Shown here: one piece after another, positions 32,113 through 44,187 of the stretch
How the letters are laid out: every line of letters starts with the position of its first letter
How positions within the stretch are numbered: the stretch's first letter is position 1
Assembly: GCA_022560025.1 (NCBI GenBank)
Contig: JAFISE010000112.1
Span: forward strand, 1 to 64,000
From: Stagonosporopsis chrysanthemi
Taxonomy: Eukaryota > Ascomycota > Dothideomycetes > Pleosporales > Didymellaceae
Direction of reading: 5' to 3'
Length of the DNA stretch: 64,000 nt
Position numbers and translations under genes: made by a program
Notes under the pieces: generated by a model
What the model was told of the DNA's origin: nothing
The model's database searches: none
Seen by the model: the letters and a program-made list of their open reading frames with translations, nothing else

Positions 32113-32658
32113 ATGAAGCTTCTCACCCTCAACTTCCTCACCTGCGCAATAAAAACATGCAAAACACAAGCGTCGTCCTTCCCTCTGCACCCCAAAGACG
32201 CGGAGCTCGAGATCCAAGAAACAGACGTCAACCTGCCGTTCCTGAAGAACATCCTGCCGCGTTTGATGTGGGAGGAGCTGAGGACGATAAGCAAAGAGGT
32301 GTGTGTTTTGCGCAATGCCTCTCGCCCCAACCCTACGCATGGCGCAGGGCGCTTGCGCCTCGCATCCCATGAGTCCGTCCACTCGCTAACAGCGCACCAG
32401 CTCGGCCTCCCTGACCTCCCGCCCACACCGCCGTCGCCCGCCGATCTCGTCGAAGGAGGGAGTGTAGATGTAGCAGAGGGGAGCGCGCAAGCCCCAGCTC
32501 AGGCGGATGAGCAGCCTAGCCAGACGGCGAGGGATCTCCACCGTGTGCTCCTCGAGACGTGTATACAGGAAGGCAAGCTAGTGTGTGGGTGCTGTGGGCA
32601 CGAGTATGCGGTTAAAGAGGGGGTTGCGAATTTTTTGTTGCCGGGGCATTTGGTTTGA
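32113..32658 (+). CDS. TRM112: Multifunctional methyltransferase activator TRM112
   Basis: Two exons (32113-32298, 32401-32658), 147 aa. TRM112 is the small zinc-binding partner that activates methyltransferases acting on tRNA (Trm9, Trm11), 18S rRNA (Bud23) and release factor eRF1 (Mtq2). The zinc-binding parts are visible: MKLLTLNFLTCAIKTC at the N-terminus and LVCGCCGHEYAVKEGVANFLLPGHLV at the C-terminus, four to five cysteines in total. The helical insert between them holds MWEELRTISKE/LGLPDLPPTPP across the splice. The 102-bp intron is divisible by three and has no stop, so an unspliced transcript would encode a 181-aa version. The spliced form fits the family, and the intron has a CTAACAG branch site and CACCAG acceptor. 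Confidence 0.9.
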   Translation: MKLLTLNFLTCAIKTCKTQASSFPLHPKDAELEIQETDVNLPFLKNILPRLMWEELRTISKEVCVLRNASRPNPTHGAGRLRLASHESVHSLTAHQLGLPDLPPTPPSPADLVEGGSVDVAEGSAQAPAQADEQPSQTARDLHRVLLETCIQEGKLVCGCCGHEYAVKEGVANFLLPGHLV

Positions 32659-33111
32659 GGGGGTGGCGGAGAGGTGAGTTGGAGCTTTTTCGGGGGAGTT
32701 GGGAAGGGCGCGGGGCGTGAAGAGGGGAGTGTGGTGTTGGGCGCGGGATGAAGAAAGGCGACTAGGTTCGAATGCGGGCTTGAGACGCTGAGAGAGCAAG
32801 AGCCTGTGGCCAGCAGAGAGAGATGGCGACACATCGAGCTTAGGCATGGTTACGTCAGGGCGAGCAAGGAATAGACGGGCAAGGGTGTCCGGCGGCACAA
32901 AAGTTTTGATACCCACACAGACACAGTTACAGACGTCGATAGAGACACAGACACAGACACAGAGTTCGAGCATGTACGGCGTTTGACCAGACAAGGAGAT
33001 CATGGAAGACGTATAACATGGTATCTAACCCCATTCACGCGCCCAAAACGCCTGACTTTTCCTTCTCCTCGCTATACATTGCTTACACTGCCTTTACACT
33101 TCCCATCCCTA
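32659..33111. other. intergenic: convergent 3' ends
   Basis: 453 bp between TRM112 and YTM1 stops. It contains a short CAGACA/GACACA repeat (about 32920-32962). No gene is supported. Confidence 0.55.
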
Positions 33112-34635
33112 CTACAAGTCAAGCGCACGATTGATCTGCACCTTCTTATCCTCGCCCGCACTCACAATCCCGACCTCCTTATCCCACCTAACACTGAACA
33201 CCTTCACACCCTCGCCATGGCTCTTCGCCGGCCCGCTGACGCCCTGGCGATTAATCGTGTAGACGCTCTCGCCGCTCATTCCCTCGCCGATCTGGCCGCC
33301 CGTGGTCACATTGCGCAAGTCCCAGATCTGGCACGTGCCGTCGTGCGAGCCAGAGACGAGGTTGTACTCGGAAGTCGGGTCTGTGTCGAGCGACACGATG
33401 CCATTCTTGTGGCCGCGGAGCGTCATGACGCTGATTTGGGTTGCGGACACGCGCGGGTCGACGAGCGTGATGTGGCGTGCTGAGGTACCGGTGGCGAGCA
33501 GGTTGCGTGCGGGGATGGCACACAGAGAGAGTAGGGCGTGGCCGGTTGTGCGGGTGTCGACGCAGGACTGGGTGGGGAAGTCCCAGGTCTTGATTGTGTG
33601 GTCGTGCGAGGCCGAGTAGGCGACTGTGGCGTCGTCGGGCTTGAAGATGACGCTGGAGACGGGGGCGGAGTGGCCGGTGAAGGTTGCGAGTGCGCCGCGC
33701 GCGGGGACTGTGCGGTCGGGCTTGGAGAGCTTCTGGCGTTTGTTCGAGGCGGCGGTCGAGTTGGGGAGCAGGTTGGAGGGCGCGGTGGGGTTTTCCTTGG
33801 CGTTGCTGGAGAAGAGGGAGATGGTGGAATCGGACGAGGCGGACAGTATGCGGCTGGAGGGGCCGTGGACAGCGATGTCTTCGACGGCCCACCGGTGGTT
33901 GAAGAGCTCGAGGCTCGTTGTGATGGTTCGTTCATCCTCGTCGTACTTGTAGACTCGGACTGTGTTGTCCAGACCCGCCGCAACAATCTTTTTGTCTGAC
34001 AGCCACTTCGCCGTCTTCAAGCTTGTTATCCTGCCACCATTGTTTGGCGCCTCTGACGTCGCCAAAATATCGCCCGAGGTGTTCCACACGCGTACAAGAC
34101 CGTCATAACTGGCGCTGAGGATCCTCTCCTGTCCGCTCTGCACATTTCCGCCAGCCCATGTTCCTGCTGGCGAGGAACGTGACAGCACATCTACAGCTGA
34201 GACCCAGTCGTCGTGTTCGAAGCTTGTGACGTTTAGCGGTGGCACCAGAGCGCGTGTGTATTCGACATCGAGGGTATTTTCCGCATTGATGCCGTTCTTC
34301 GTGAGGAACTCGTCGATCGAGGTGCGCAGAAACTGGCCGTTGATGAGGATGTCAAACGGGATGCGGTTCGCATCGCGGTGCAGCAGGTCGTTGACGAGTG
34401 TGGAGAGCTGGTGTCGGCTGAGAGCTGAGTTTCTGTCAGCAAAACGACATCAAACAGGGTAGCCAAAGCATTGCGAGCCCGCTTTCGACCTTTGCAGGGT
34501 ATGCGCTTTGCAAGTATGGGGAGGATACGCACAAGTCTGCACCAGCAACACCGTCGGCTCCTCGGCGATCTGAAGGCCAGGATCGCGGGTGCTGAGGCGA
34601 ATCTGCACTTTGGTCTCTGCTGCGGTGTACTCCAT
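33112..34635 (-). CDS. YTM1: Ribosome biogenesis WD40 protein YTM1
   Basis: Two exons (34635-34533, 34424-33112), 471 aa; 108-bp intron. YTM1 (human WDR12) forms the NOP7-ERB1-YTM1 complex that matures the 60S subunit in the nucleolus. The N-terminal ubiquitin-like NLE domain (VQIRLSTRDPGLQIAEEPT, then LSRHQLSTLVNDLL) is the site removed by the AAA ATPase REA1. The WD40 propeller follows: ILSASYDGLVRVWN, KKIVAAGLDNTVRVYK, RILSASSDSTISLF, FTGHSAPVSSVIF, YSASHDHTIKTWDFPT, LVDPRVSA, LRGHKNGIVSLD, LVSGSHDGTCQIWDLR and a last blade to VSAGEDKKVQINRALDL. The splice TSLSRHQ is required to join the UBL halves. The gene runs in tandem behind the ZW10-like gene. Confidence 0.93.
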
Positions 34636-34847
34636 TTCGAATGCTATAGTACACTCTGCTTTTGCGATCACTGCGAAGCTTGGAAATTTGGGAACTTTTC
34701 GAAAGCCAGGTGGGGCCACGCTAACGTCGATACTGACCAATCGGGTTCGCGGGGCCTCCGGTCAGCCTTGCAGATGGTCGTCTTTGAAGCAGAACGCGCT
34801 GAGCATGCAAAAGTTGTGGATATCATGTCTAACTAGTCGCCAATTAT

Positions 34848-37471
34848 CTAATGCATACTTGTTCTCCTGATCTCTGCAATCGCTCGGCGTCGGAGGTCGC
34901 TTGGGGCGAACAAAGCTTCGATCAAACCAACGACCTCCTCAGCTCCCATTTCCAACTTCAGCTCGCCGTCGTTCCAGAGATACTTGATATCTGCCAGGCT
35001 GCCAGCGAGGATTTCGCCAAGGTACTGGAGCCTAAACCAGTTTTGGATGTATAGGCTTGCTGTGTCTCTGCTCTCGCCGTTCTCATCCTCTGTCTGAAAA
35101 TGCTGGTTGAGTGTCGCCAGCGACATGCAGTAGCTGTGAAGTTTCCTCGATTCGTCTTCTGCGATGTCCGACATGTCCAACACGTCGTTGATGAACTTCG
35201 TAAACGCGGTACTGACGAGGGATCCTAGAGACTGAGCAAGGACTCTCCGGGACACAATGTTCTGCCATTGTCGCTTCACGTCTCCGATGCGGTCAATCGT
35301 CGTCGCAATGGCATCGTCGCACACTGTCGCAAAGGGAACGTTGGTGCATCCTTGGAAGCCTTGAGCGTCTTCCAGGTGATCTTTGACGATCTGCCTCTGC
35401 GACTCCATCTCCTTTCCATACGCTCTCCGACTAAAGCCATCCATGGTCTTGATGTCGGCCTCAATCTTAGGTGTCAGGCGAGCAGATGGTCGCAACAGCT
35501 GTGGAAGACTTGACGAACGGTCTTTCTCGGCTTGCTCTTCTATAAAGGTCCGTAAGCGATCTGAAAGCCTTTCGCAGTCGTTGTAAACAAGCATGTTGCC
35601 TGCAACGTCGGCGGAGTAATGGACTGCAGCAGTAGCCCGATACATTGCGAGAAGCAAGCTGGGAATGGCGAACAAGCCTCCGCTGGCAGGTGAAATGGCG
35701 GACTTAACAAGCTCAGGCGAGTTGAGGATTTCGACGTCTGCAACAACTTGCAATATGATCTCAATGATTGAGTCAGGAATCTCCGTTACGGTGTATGTCT
35801 CTCTCAAGGTCACATGCTGCTCAGCCTGCGATTGTTGCGCTGATTGTCCGTTAATTTTGCGCGGTGGGGACTTGGCATGAGCTTGTGGTGATGGCAACGA
35901 TTTTGCGTCTTCGTCATCGCCCCAGTCGTTTCCCCAATCTTCAGCGTCTTCATCTTCTGATGGCTTCTTTGAGTCTGCCTTGACGCTGGATTTTGCTTCT
36001 CCCGCTGGCTCGTCATCGTCTATTCCCCAGGCACTCAGATCCTCCTCTTCCATATCCTGTGCTGATGCACTCTTGTCTTCCTTAGCGGCTTCGTCTTCGT
36101 CTCCCCACTCAGCACTCCAATCATTGTCTTGTTCAGCTTGTATGTCTTGCGCGGGGTGTAACGCGTCGCCCCTTGAGATGACTTGTGTTTCAACCTTCTC
36201 CACTATCTTCTTGACCTTGACTTGCTTTGGGAATAGCTTCTGCACTCTGGCAATCGCATTTTCCTTCTGCTTCGCAAGCCAGATCTCGGCCGACTTGTCG
36301 ACCCATTCTGTTAAGCGATGTTGGCCTGTCCACTTCAGCTCATCAAGGTACTCGACCAGACCCATGACATATGAGAGAGTTTCCTGGAACTCTAGGACCC
36401 CGTCTGTAGAGGTAGGTACCGCCGGTAATAGGTAATTATTGATCAAACGCGATGCAATGATGGGCACCAGCTTTGATGAAAGCGGCAAGGCCACCGAGGG
36501 CGGCAAGCGTGTGCTGAGATACTCTGCGATCTTGTGAATGTCTTCGAGCGTAGCCTTCACGCTCCCGTCATTGACAGGCCCCCTTAGTTCTATGTCGTCA
36601 CCTTGAATTTCGAACGCAACAACAATCCGATCCCGGCCGAGATTGAGGCGTTGCGATAGAATGGTTCTGTCGAAGTCGCGGCTGAAACGAGTGACCTGAT
36701 TCTCCAAGAGATCGAGCTTTTGTAGCTGCTCGACCACGTCGTTGATGTTGATCGTGCTTCCGCGCTCTGTCGATTCTCTCAGCGACACCTTCTTGTTTGC
36801 TGCATCAACTTCGAGCAGCCCATTCCAGATGTCTGTAACTGTCTCAACAATTGCTTTGCGCATCTGCGATTCCTTGCTCTTCAGTACCGCAACTACCCTT
36901 GTGGACCCAAATGAACCCAGGCCCTTGAAAGCGCTGTCCACGTCTTCGAGGCGCTCGATAGCATACATGACATGACCTCGAACAGCTGCTTCCTGTGCCG
37001 AGTCCAACAGCGAAGAGATGTCCCTCAGCTGCTCCACCACGCGCGCCAGACTCTCATTATACGCGATCTCGGTGTGTAACAGGCCGACCTTGCTGGCTGC
37101 ATCTTGGACGCGTGCCGTGTTCACCTTGCCTTCTTCTGCGTGTTTTACAATCTCTTTGGCGGTGTCTTGAGAGCGTTTTATGTCGTCTTGCAGCTTTCGA
37201 GCTTGAGATATCCACCCGTCGACGTCGGCGGCAGCTTCGCGGGATACTTTGCGCACTTCGTTCTGCTATCATATTAGCCACTGTCGCCGGAAAAGTCAGC
37301 GCCACATACTTTGGCATCTCGTCTTGCCTCCTCGACTTTTCCTATGAGCTTGGGCAATGCGCTCGACGGTACCGTCGCAGAAGCCACATCTCCATCTTGC
37401 GGAAACGAGCCCTGCTCGGCAGATTGGAGAATGGCGTCGCCGAGTTGGTCGTCTGATATCTTTGGTGGCAT
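34848..37471 (-). CDS. ZW10/DSL1-family vesicle-tethering or kinetochore protein
   Basis: Two exons (37471-37310, 37262-34848), 858 aa; 47-bp intron with GTATGT donor. The family (ZW10 in animals, Dsl1 in yeast) acts in the Dsl1/NRZ complex that tethers Golgi-to-ER vesicles; in animals it also works in the RZZ kinetochore complex. The long helical N-terminal part covers residues 1-380 (coiled-coil stretches such as ARKLQDDIKRSQDTAKEIV). A strongly acidic disordered linker with repeated EDWGNDWGDDED-type motifs follows, near residues 430-520; such acidic/Trp stretches in yeast Dsl1 bind coatomer. The C-terminal helical domain continues to the end (LRRRAIAEIRRTSMH). Identification rests on architecture and remembered fungal ZW10 sequences. 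The gene is divergent from the M16 peptidase. Confidence 0.75.
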
Positions 37472-38207
37472 CGCGTTGTATCAAATGTTTGTCATGTCAT
37501 GTCGAAGATCAAACGTCTGGTTTGCTGTCCTATTGTTGCGCGATGCTCAAGCATTCGATGTTGCCAACGATGACGTCCGTGCGCTTGGAGCTTCACCTCA
37601 CAGGAGGGGCAAAACGTTATGGAACGATTACCCCGCCAGGTATCCGGAATCCTGCATACAACCCAACTTTTTGCTACTGATCAGAGGCGTTGACTAGGCG
37701 CGAAAGGGTCTATTACAGGAATCTGGCAGGCATCTTTTGGTATCGAGCCCGCAGCCATTTCTCTGCAGAACAGCCTAACACGAGACCGGGCAGTCGCGCT
37801 CTTCGCCGACCGAACATCAACTTGCTTTGCAACGACCGAACACTGTTCTTTTCCTTTGCTCTTTTCGCCTCTAGGTAAGCTCAGGTGCGCGCTGTGTTCT
37901 CTCAACCACTTTTACGTCTGTTGCTATAGTGCTACTTTCATCCCAGTCGACACTCTTGCTATCACGTTATTATCATACCGTTGCATACTTTTTGTGGGGT
38001 TCCATGTCTGGCTCTCTTGTCGAATTCCACTCAGCTGTCAGTATGTACCGCCTTGGCTAACACAACAATGGTAGCACCCATTCGGCATTGCACAAAGGGG
38101 CGCCTCTCCCAACAAAACCTAGCATCACAGACAAGTTTGTGGTCGACAACTCTTTTTTCGAGCCCCTGGACTTTTCCGCCGACCCTCGGGTCAGAGCATA
38201 CAGAAAC
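37472..38207. promoter_or_regulatory. divergent promoter region ZW10-like / M16 peptidase
   Basis: 736 bp. The right end (38076-38207) is open in the peptidase frame without an ATG and with an acceptor-like GGTAG upstream, so it may be a coding 5' exon (see findings). The remainder shows no gene. Confidence 0.5.
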
Positions 38208-41200
38208 ATGGGGTCAATTCCAAACGAGTCGCACTTCAAGGAGATTCAAAAATTCGAAGCCGACTATGCGGACGCCAAGTTCACTCAATATGAATCGCAG
38301 CGCACAGGTCTAAGAGTTACGGTAGTCGACCGCAAGGGGCCCAAGGTTTATGGTTACTTCGCCGTTGCTACAGAAATACACGATGATTCTGGCTCACGTA
38401 AGTGCCCTGCTATGTGATCCTAGCAGCCCTGACATGTATAGCGCACACGCTCGAGCACCTGATTTTCATGGGAGGACGCAAGTACCCATACAAGGGTCTG
38501 CTCGACAAACTCTCGACACGGTCATACTCAGACACAAATGCGTGGACAGATGTCTCTGAAACAGTGTACACCTTGTCCTCAGCTGGCTGGGAAAGCTTTG
38601 CGCAGATCCTTCCTGTCTACCTGGATCACCTGATGCTTCCCACTAACACCGATGCTGCTTGCTATACTGAGGTACACCACGTCGATGGCAAGGGCGAAGA
38701 TGCAGGGTTTGTTTGCAGCCTGAAATCTATAGCACATTTGCTGATACAGACAGTGTGGTATATGCTGAAATGCAAGCACGACAAAACTTACAAGGCGATA
38801 TGATGGATCTACGTATGAGACGTCTGCTTTACCCGGAGGATGACGGCTTCCGCTCAGAGACGGGCGGTTTGATGGAGAATCTACGTGTTCTGACAGCTGA
38901 GCGCATTCGTGAATTTCACCGAGAAATGTACCAGCCGAAGAATATGCGGCTGATCCTCATCGGCGAAGTCGATCATGCCAATTTGCTTGAGGTGCTGGAC
39001 AAGTTCGAAGACGACATTGTGGATTCAGTACCCTCATATGATGCAGCGTTCAAGCGTCCGTGGGTTGAATCGAAGCGCACCCCACCACTCAGCAAGACCA
39101 TCGTAGATACACTCGAGTTTCCAGAAGAGGATGAGTCCACAGGAGAGGTCCAGATCGCATTTCTTGGCCCGCCATCCACAGACGATCTCGCCGAGACAGC
39201 TGTGAACACACTGCTTACCTACCTTGCTGGGTCGTCTGTGTCTGTTCTGGTGAATACATTGGTGGAGAAGGAGCACCTTGCCAGTGAGGTGTACTACTTC
39301 ATGAAAGACCACTACGATTCAATTATCTGGTTCACTCTCAGTGCCGTTGATACTGAGAAGCTCGAAGTGGCCGAGAAGCGATTCTTCGAGGTCCTCAAGG
39401 AGCACGTGGATGGTCCTCTTGATCTGAGCTACCTCCGTGACTGCCTTCATCGATTCAAGCGACAAGCCAAATTCACGTCCGAGGTCAGCAACGAAGAATG
39501 GAACACGCCCATTGTCAAAGATCACATTTTCGGGAAGCGAGATGGCTCCGATCTGAAGATTGCCATGGCTGATCTTAAGGCCTTTGACGAACTCGATGAA
39601 TGGACCGAAGACCAATGGCGTGAATTCATCAAGAAGTGGATCTCGGACGCCCACCATGTGACCTTGTTCGGGAAGCCGTCGGCGGCTTTGAATGAGAAGA
39701 TGAAGGCAGAAGAAGTTGCGAGAGTCAAAGCACAGCAAGAGAAACTCGGCGAAGAAGGCCTCCAGAAGCTGGCGAAGAAGTTGAAGGATGCTCAGGACCA
39801 GAACAACAGACCTATTCCGGAGGAGCTAATTGCAAGTTTCAAAATTCCCAGCACCGATTCGATACACTTTTTCGAAACAGTTCCTGCGCGATCAGGGCTT
39901 GCCAAGAAGCTCGGCACAAAGGACACTAAGATCCAACAGATTATCGATAGAGATGAGAATGGCCTGCCACTCTTCGTTCATTTCGAACATATCCCAACAT
40001 CGTTTGTGCACTTTGGTCTGGCCCTCGGCACTTCTGGTCTGCCGACAGAGCTAAAGCCGCTGCTGGGCATTTACCTTACCAACTTCTTCGCTACACCAGT
40101 CATCAGGGACGGCAAGCGTATTGAGTTTGAGGAGGCCATTACCAAGCTCGAGCAAGACACTATCGAGTATACTCTCGGCAGGGCGACCGATATCGGCAAC
40201 TCTGAGATGCTTCACATCCATTTTGTTGCGGAAGCGGAGAAGTACGAGACAGTTGTCAAGTGGCTGAAGACATTGCTGGTGGACTCGGTGTTCGACATCG
40301 AAAGGATCAAGGCAACTGTCATCAGGCTATTGGCGAACGTACCAGACGAGAAGCGTGATGGTAACGGCATGGCACTTTCCATCGATAAGATGATTCACTA
40401 CGACACGGCCTCTTCCGTGCGCGCTACTACCACACTGGTCAAGGCACTCTACCTGAAGCGGACCTTAAAGCTGCTTGAGACCGATCCACAACAGGTCATT
40501 GACAAGCTTGAAGCTTTGAGGAAGCACCTTCTTACTTTCTCGAACATGCGTCTGCTGGTTACAGCCAACCTGGAGACTCTCCGCAATCCAGTATCGACCT
40601 TCAAGCACCTCACAGATGCCATCAAGCCAGACGCAAACCCTACTGTTAACCCTATCGATGACCGCAATGAGCTTCTTTCCGAGATTGGCTGTAATCCTGG
40701 AGGAGCCCACTACATTGTCAACATGCCAATCGACACGTCCTACGGCATCTTCACCGCAAAGGCGCCTAAGGGATACACTGCTCCAGAACTCCCAGCCCTC
40801 CTGGTCACTCTTGCAATCCTCGAGGCCGTTGAAGGACCAATGTGGGTAGCTATCCGCGGAACAGGTCTCGCCTACGGCAGCTCTTTCTACCGCGACGTCG
40901 AAACCGGAAAGCTGAAGTACGTCGTCTACAACAGCCCGAACGTGTACAAAGCCTTCGACGCTGCCAAATCGCTCATCAAAGAGCTTGCAGACGGAACGCG
41001 ATCCTTCGACAAAATGGCCCTGGAGGGTGCCATCTCCACCATTGTCCGCGGCTTCGTCGACGAGCGCGATACCATGGTCGATGCGGCCAAGAGCTCGTTC
41101 ATCGACCTCGTCGTCCGCGGCGTCGACAAGGACTGGCAGGAGTGGGTGCTCCGCGAGGTGCGTAAGATTACCGAAGAAGATGTCAAGCGCACGCTGAAGG

Positions 41201-41501
41201 ATATTGTGTCTCCTATCTTTGAGCCAAGCAAGGTCGATGTCATTGTCACTTGCAGCGGTATTCTGAATGAGGTATGTGAATCCATCATCTTCGTTTTTAC
41301 AAGGTTCTGTTCATCGCAGCTAATATTATGCAGAGCTTGCAGAAGGACTTCGAGAAGGCCGGATTCCAGCCCCAGACTAAGGTTCTTGCCGATTTCTATG
41401 AATCATATGGGTTGGAAGGGGATGATGCTGATGCTGATGACGATGAGGAGGAGGATAGCGAAGAGGATGATGATGAGAGTGGCGACGAAATGGAGGAGTA
41501 G
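38208..41501 (+). CDS. M16-family zinc metallopeptidase (yeast YOL098C/SDD3 type)
   Basis: Four exons (38208-38397, 38442-38706, 38754-41271, 41334-41501) give 1046 aa; introns are 44, 47 and 62 bp. The inverse zinc motif HxxEH is HTLEH, created exactly at the first splice (DDSGSPHTLEHLIFMGG). The distal glutamate lies in the GVVYAEMQ segment formed by the second splice. Four M16 repeats follow, with REFHREMYQPKN and the inactive C-terminal half ending before an acidic tail (DADADDDEEEDSEEDDDE). The family is close to insulin-degrading/presequence peptidases but forms its own group of about 1000-1050 aa; the yeast member is little studied. I chose the ATG at 38208 because homologs, as I recall, begin near MGS-P. 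An N-terminal extension is possible. Confidence 0.85.
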
Positions 41502-42503
41502 AAGCTATTCGAGCAGTCGAAGTACGACGAAAAGTCAATGCAAAACTTTGTTTCCAAGGTCTCCTGACTATTCACCGCAAATACTGTTGAACGTCAAGTG
41601 CTGACACCCCAAATCCAAAAGTTACGCCAGCAGATTGAGGTTAGATCCGCTGGTTGTCCAGCACGACTTTTGGATTTAAGGAGCCGTTGATGTAAATACA
41701 TACGATCCCTGAAAGCGAGATCGTGGAGCCTTCTCCTAGAAGCACTACAACGACCTCTTGCGCAGTATTGCTTTGGCCGCAATGTTATGAGTGACTGATA
41801 GAGCCAAATCACTTCTCTAATATCAGCTGAAGTCTGCACTCATCTTAGGCGCTTCAGGTGTTGCAATCGCTATCAACTCAGGTTGTTCCGCGGCTTATCT
41901 ACACCAAACCCACCGGGTTTTGATCGAGGCCCAGTTGTACAAGGATGCTTTTGGTCCGACTTTCTGTTGGTACGCATCCATGATGGACATCAATGATGCA
42001 ATCATTGCTTGACGAAAGACAGATCAGCGACGGCAATCAGTGCCCACTCTTATCTCCCAAACGAACGTTCTGCTTTGGATAGTGTATCAATCGAACCAGC
42101 CATATATATCCGTGAAGGGGGTAAAAATGGGATCCAGCTGAAGTCCCACAATCTCCACAGTCTCATATCTGCCCTGGGACAATCCAGTCTGATCTAGGCT
42201 TGAAAGTAGTCGGCCAACGAAAGGACGAAAAGCTTACTTTCTTAGTATAGGCAGTACTACTTGGACACAAATTTGATCCAATTGTGGAACACTCAGATGG
42301 CAAACGCTACTTCCGTACAACACCAGTCGCTGAGCGTATCGCTAGCAATACAGCGACCGATGGATATTGTGTCCCGGAAGCTGCTCTCGTCCTTGTGTTC
42401 GAGATCACCGATCAGATAGTGCAGACAGCGCTGTGGTTAGAAGTACAAGCAAATAAACGATGCTATTTATCTAATTAGAAGATCAAGCTCTGATAACACC
42501 TAA
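41502..42503. other. intergenic: convergent 3' ends
   Basis: 1 kb of AT-richer sequence between two convergent genes. No supported coding frame, RNA gene or repeat. Confidence 0.5.
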
Positions 42504-43355
42504 TCACTGCTCGAAAAGGCCCCAAAGCTTGCTCACCGGACCCCTACCTCTCAAGTGCCCGTCACCCCTAGACGGACTCAACCACCACCCTACATCCAGA
42601 GCATCCGCCCACGCCTTTTCCTTCCAGCCAATGGGCCCCCGGACAAAATCTGTCCTCTCCCAGAAGTGGTGATAGTCCATGCTTACCTCCAGCAGGCCAT
42701 TTCCGCACCACTCTGCCCACTCCTCACGTGGGGGATATGGCGACTTGTCAAATGCGAGTTGGTGAGAGTAGCGGTTAGGCGCAAATCTATCAGATCGAGA
42801 TTGAAGGAGAGGATAGGCTGGCTTAATAAAAGAATGGAAAGGCTCGGTGAAACGGCCGCGCGAGAGTGTCAAGGTGTACTGCTTGGGGCGGAAGGCGGCG
42901 CTGCGCAGCGGTGCCCATTTGAAGGGAGCGTCGCTCGGAGGCGGAGGATTTTGCAGATGGTCTTGAAGCGCTGCTCCTTTCAACCAGTGGATATGCTCAT
43001 GATACGATGTGGCAAGTTGGGTAGTGAGGGTCATATTAAGGGCGATGGTCCAGGTGCCAGTAACGGCCTCGACTGGCTCTGTTAAGAAAGACCAGTTGGT
43101 CTCAATAGCCATCCAACTGCGTTGATTCTCTCCACAGTGCAGCTAGAATCTATCAGCTAGTTGCGACGCCCACATATGAGGTAAAGCCTCGAGACACAAT
43201 AGGAGATGTAAACCTACTTCACCTGTGCCGTCCCTTTCAAACATGATTCGACATTGAGATGCATCACCTCCCCAGGTCCATGGCTCATCGCTCCCACAAA
43301 GCAAAGCTAGCACTTGCTCTTCGTTGTCATTTGTTGTTCTTTCCATAGTACTCAT
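42504..43355 (-). CDS. Uncharacterised 258-aa protein
   Basis: I do not recognise the family. Two exons (43355-43218, 43142-42504), 258 aa. The 75-bp intron runs from GTAGGT to TTCTAG with an AACTAGCTGAT branch-like site. The spliced product reads MSTMERTTNDNEEQVLALLCG at the start, then CRIMFERDGTGE/LHCGENQRSWMAIE over the junction. The phase and residue pattern on both sides support this join over a start at the inner ATG. Trp is frequent (about 15 in 258 residues), with WCGNGLLEVSMDYHHFWERTDF and WADALDVGWWLSPSRGD near the end. No signal peptide, membrane helix or motif is obvious. It is probably a lineage-restricted fungal protein. Confidence 0.55.
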
Positions 43356-44187
43356 GATAGACTGTCGACAAGCCGCGCAAAGGAGATTCCGTCGGAGTTG
43401 GAGGTACCGTTGCCAGATAGTGTGTTGCTAAATGTTAAGTATCGAAGGTACGCCTAAAATTAGCTCAAGGATTGGTTGGATACCTGTCCTGTGTTAGAGC
43501 TCAAGGCAGCAGTGCGGAGATAGATGCCCGCACGGCGGTGTTGTGGGGGGATGACCAAACTAGGTTAGACTAAGCGCCGTTCGGCATTCCGCTGTGCTGT
43601 GCCGCAACGATCCAAGACTGTAATTTGCGTGCACCTCCTAAGACCTCTCGATATATTCCGTTCGGTCGCTGTAGAGATCTGTGCTAGCCTCCCACTACAG
43701 GCATGAGGAAGTGAGCGAGCCTCATGCCGAGTGGGGCCCATGTTCCAGAAATTCCCCCTGACTTCGGAATAGCTCTACAACAGAACTCGTGGACTTTGAG
43801 ATAGCGTTCCTCTTGCTTCACCTCTATGGATCAAATGAGGAGCAGTGACGCTGAACGGACTTGCACGGAATCCGACGATCCTTGTTCGCTCAAGCTCCCT
43901 GCTTCGACGAAGTAGACCGGACGGACATCATCTCAATCATGCGTCAACTCAGCTATTTATTGCCTTTGCAACCCCATCTGTGAATGTTTTAAATCAGTGT
44001 TTCCTCTAAAATCTAACGGTCCAATCGCTTACAGTCGCTTCTCGTTTCTCAATCTTCACTACGTTCACTACTCTTACTATTCTCCATCACTCGTTTTCTT
44101 GCACCACAGCCGGTCTGTTTTGCTCTGATCTCCAGTCCCATTCTGTCGCATACCAGACTTATCTCTCCCCTCCAACGAGTCATCAAT
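43356..44187. other. intergenic
   Basis: 832 bp between divergent genes; promoter regions. No coding frame or repeat was recognised. Confidence 0.5.

Noticed and set aside
32755..32785. tRNA-like GGTTCGAAT near 32765
   Set aside because: The flanking bases cannot form a T stem and no acceptor partner exists.
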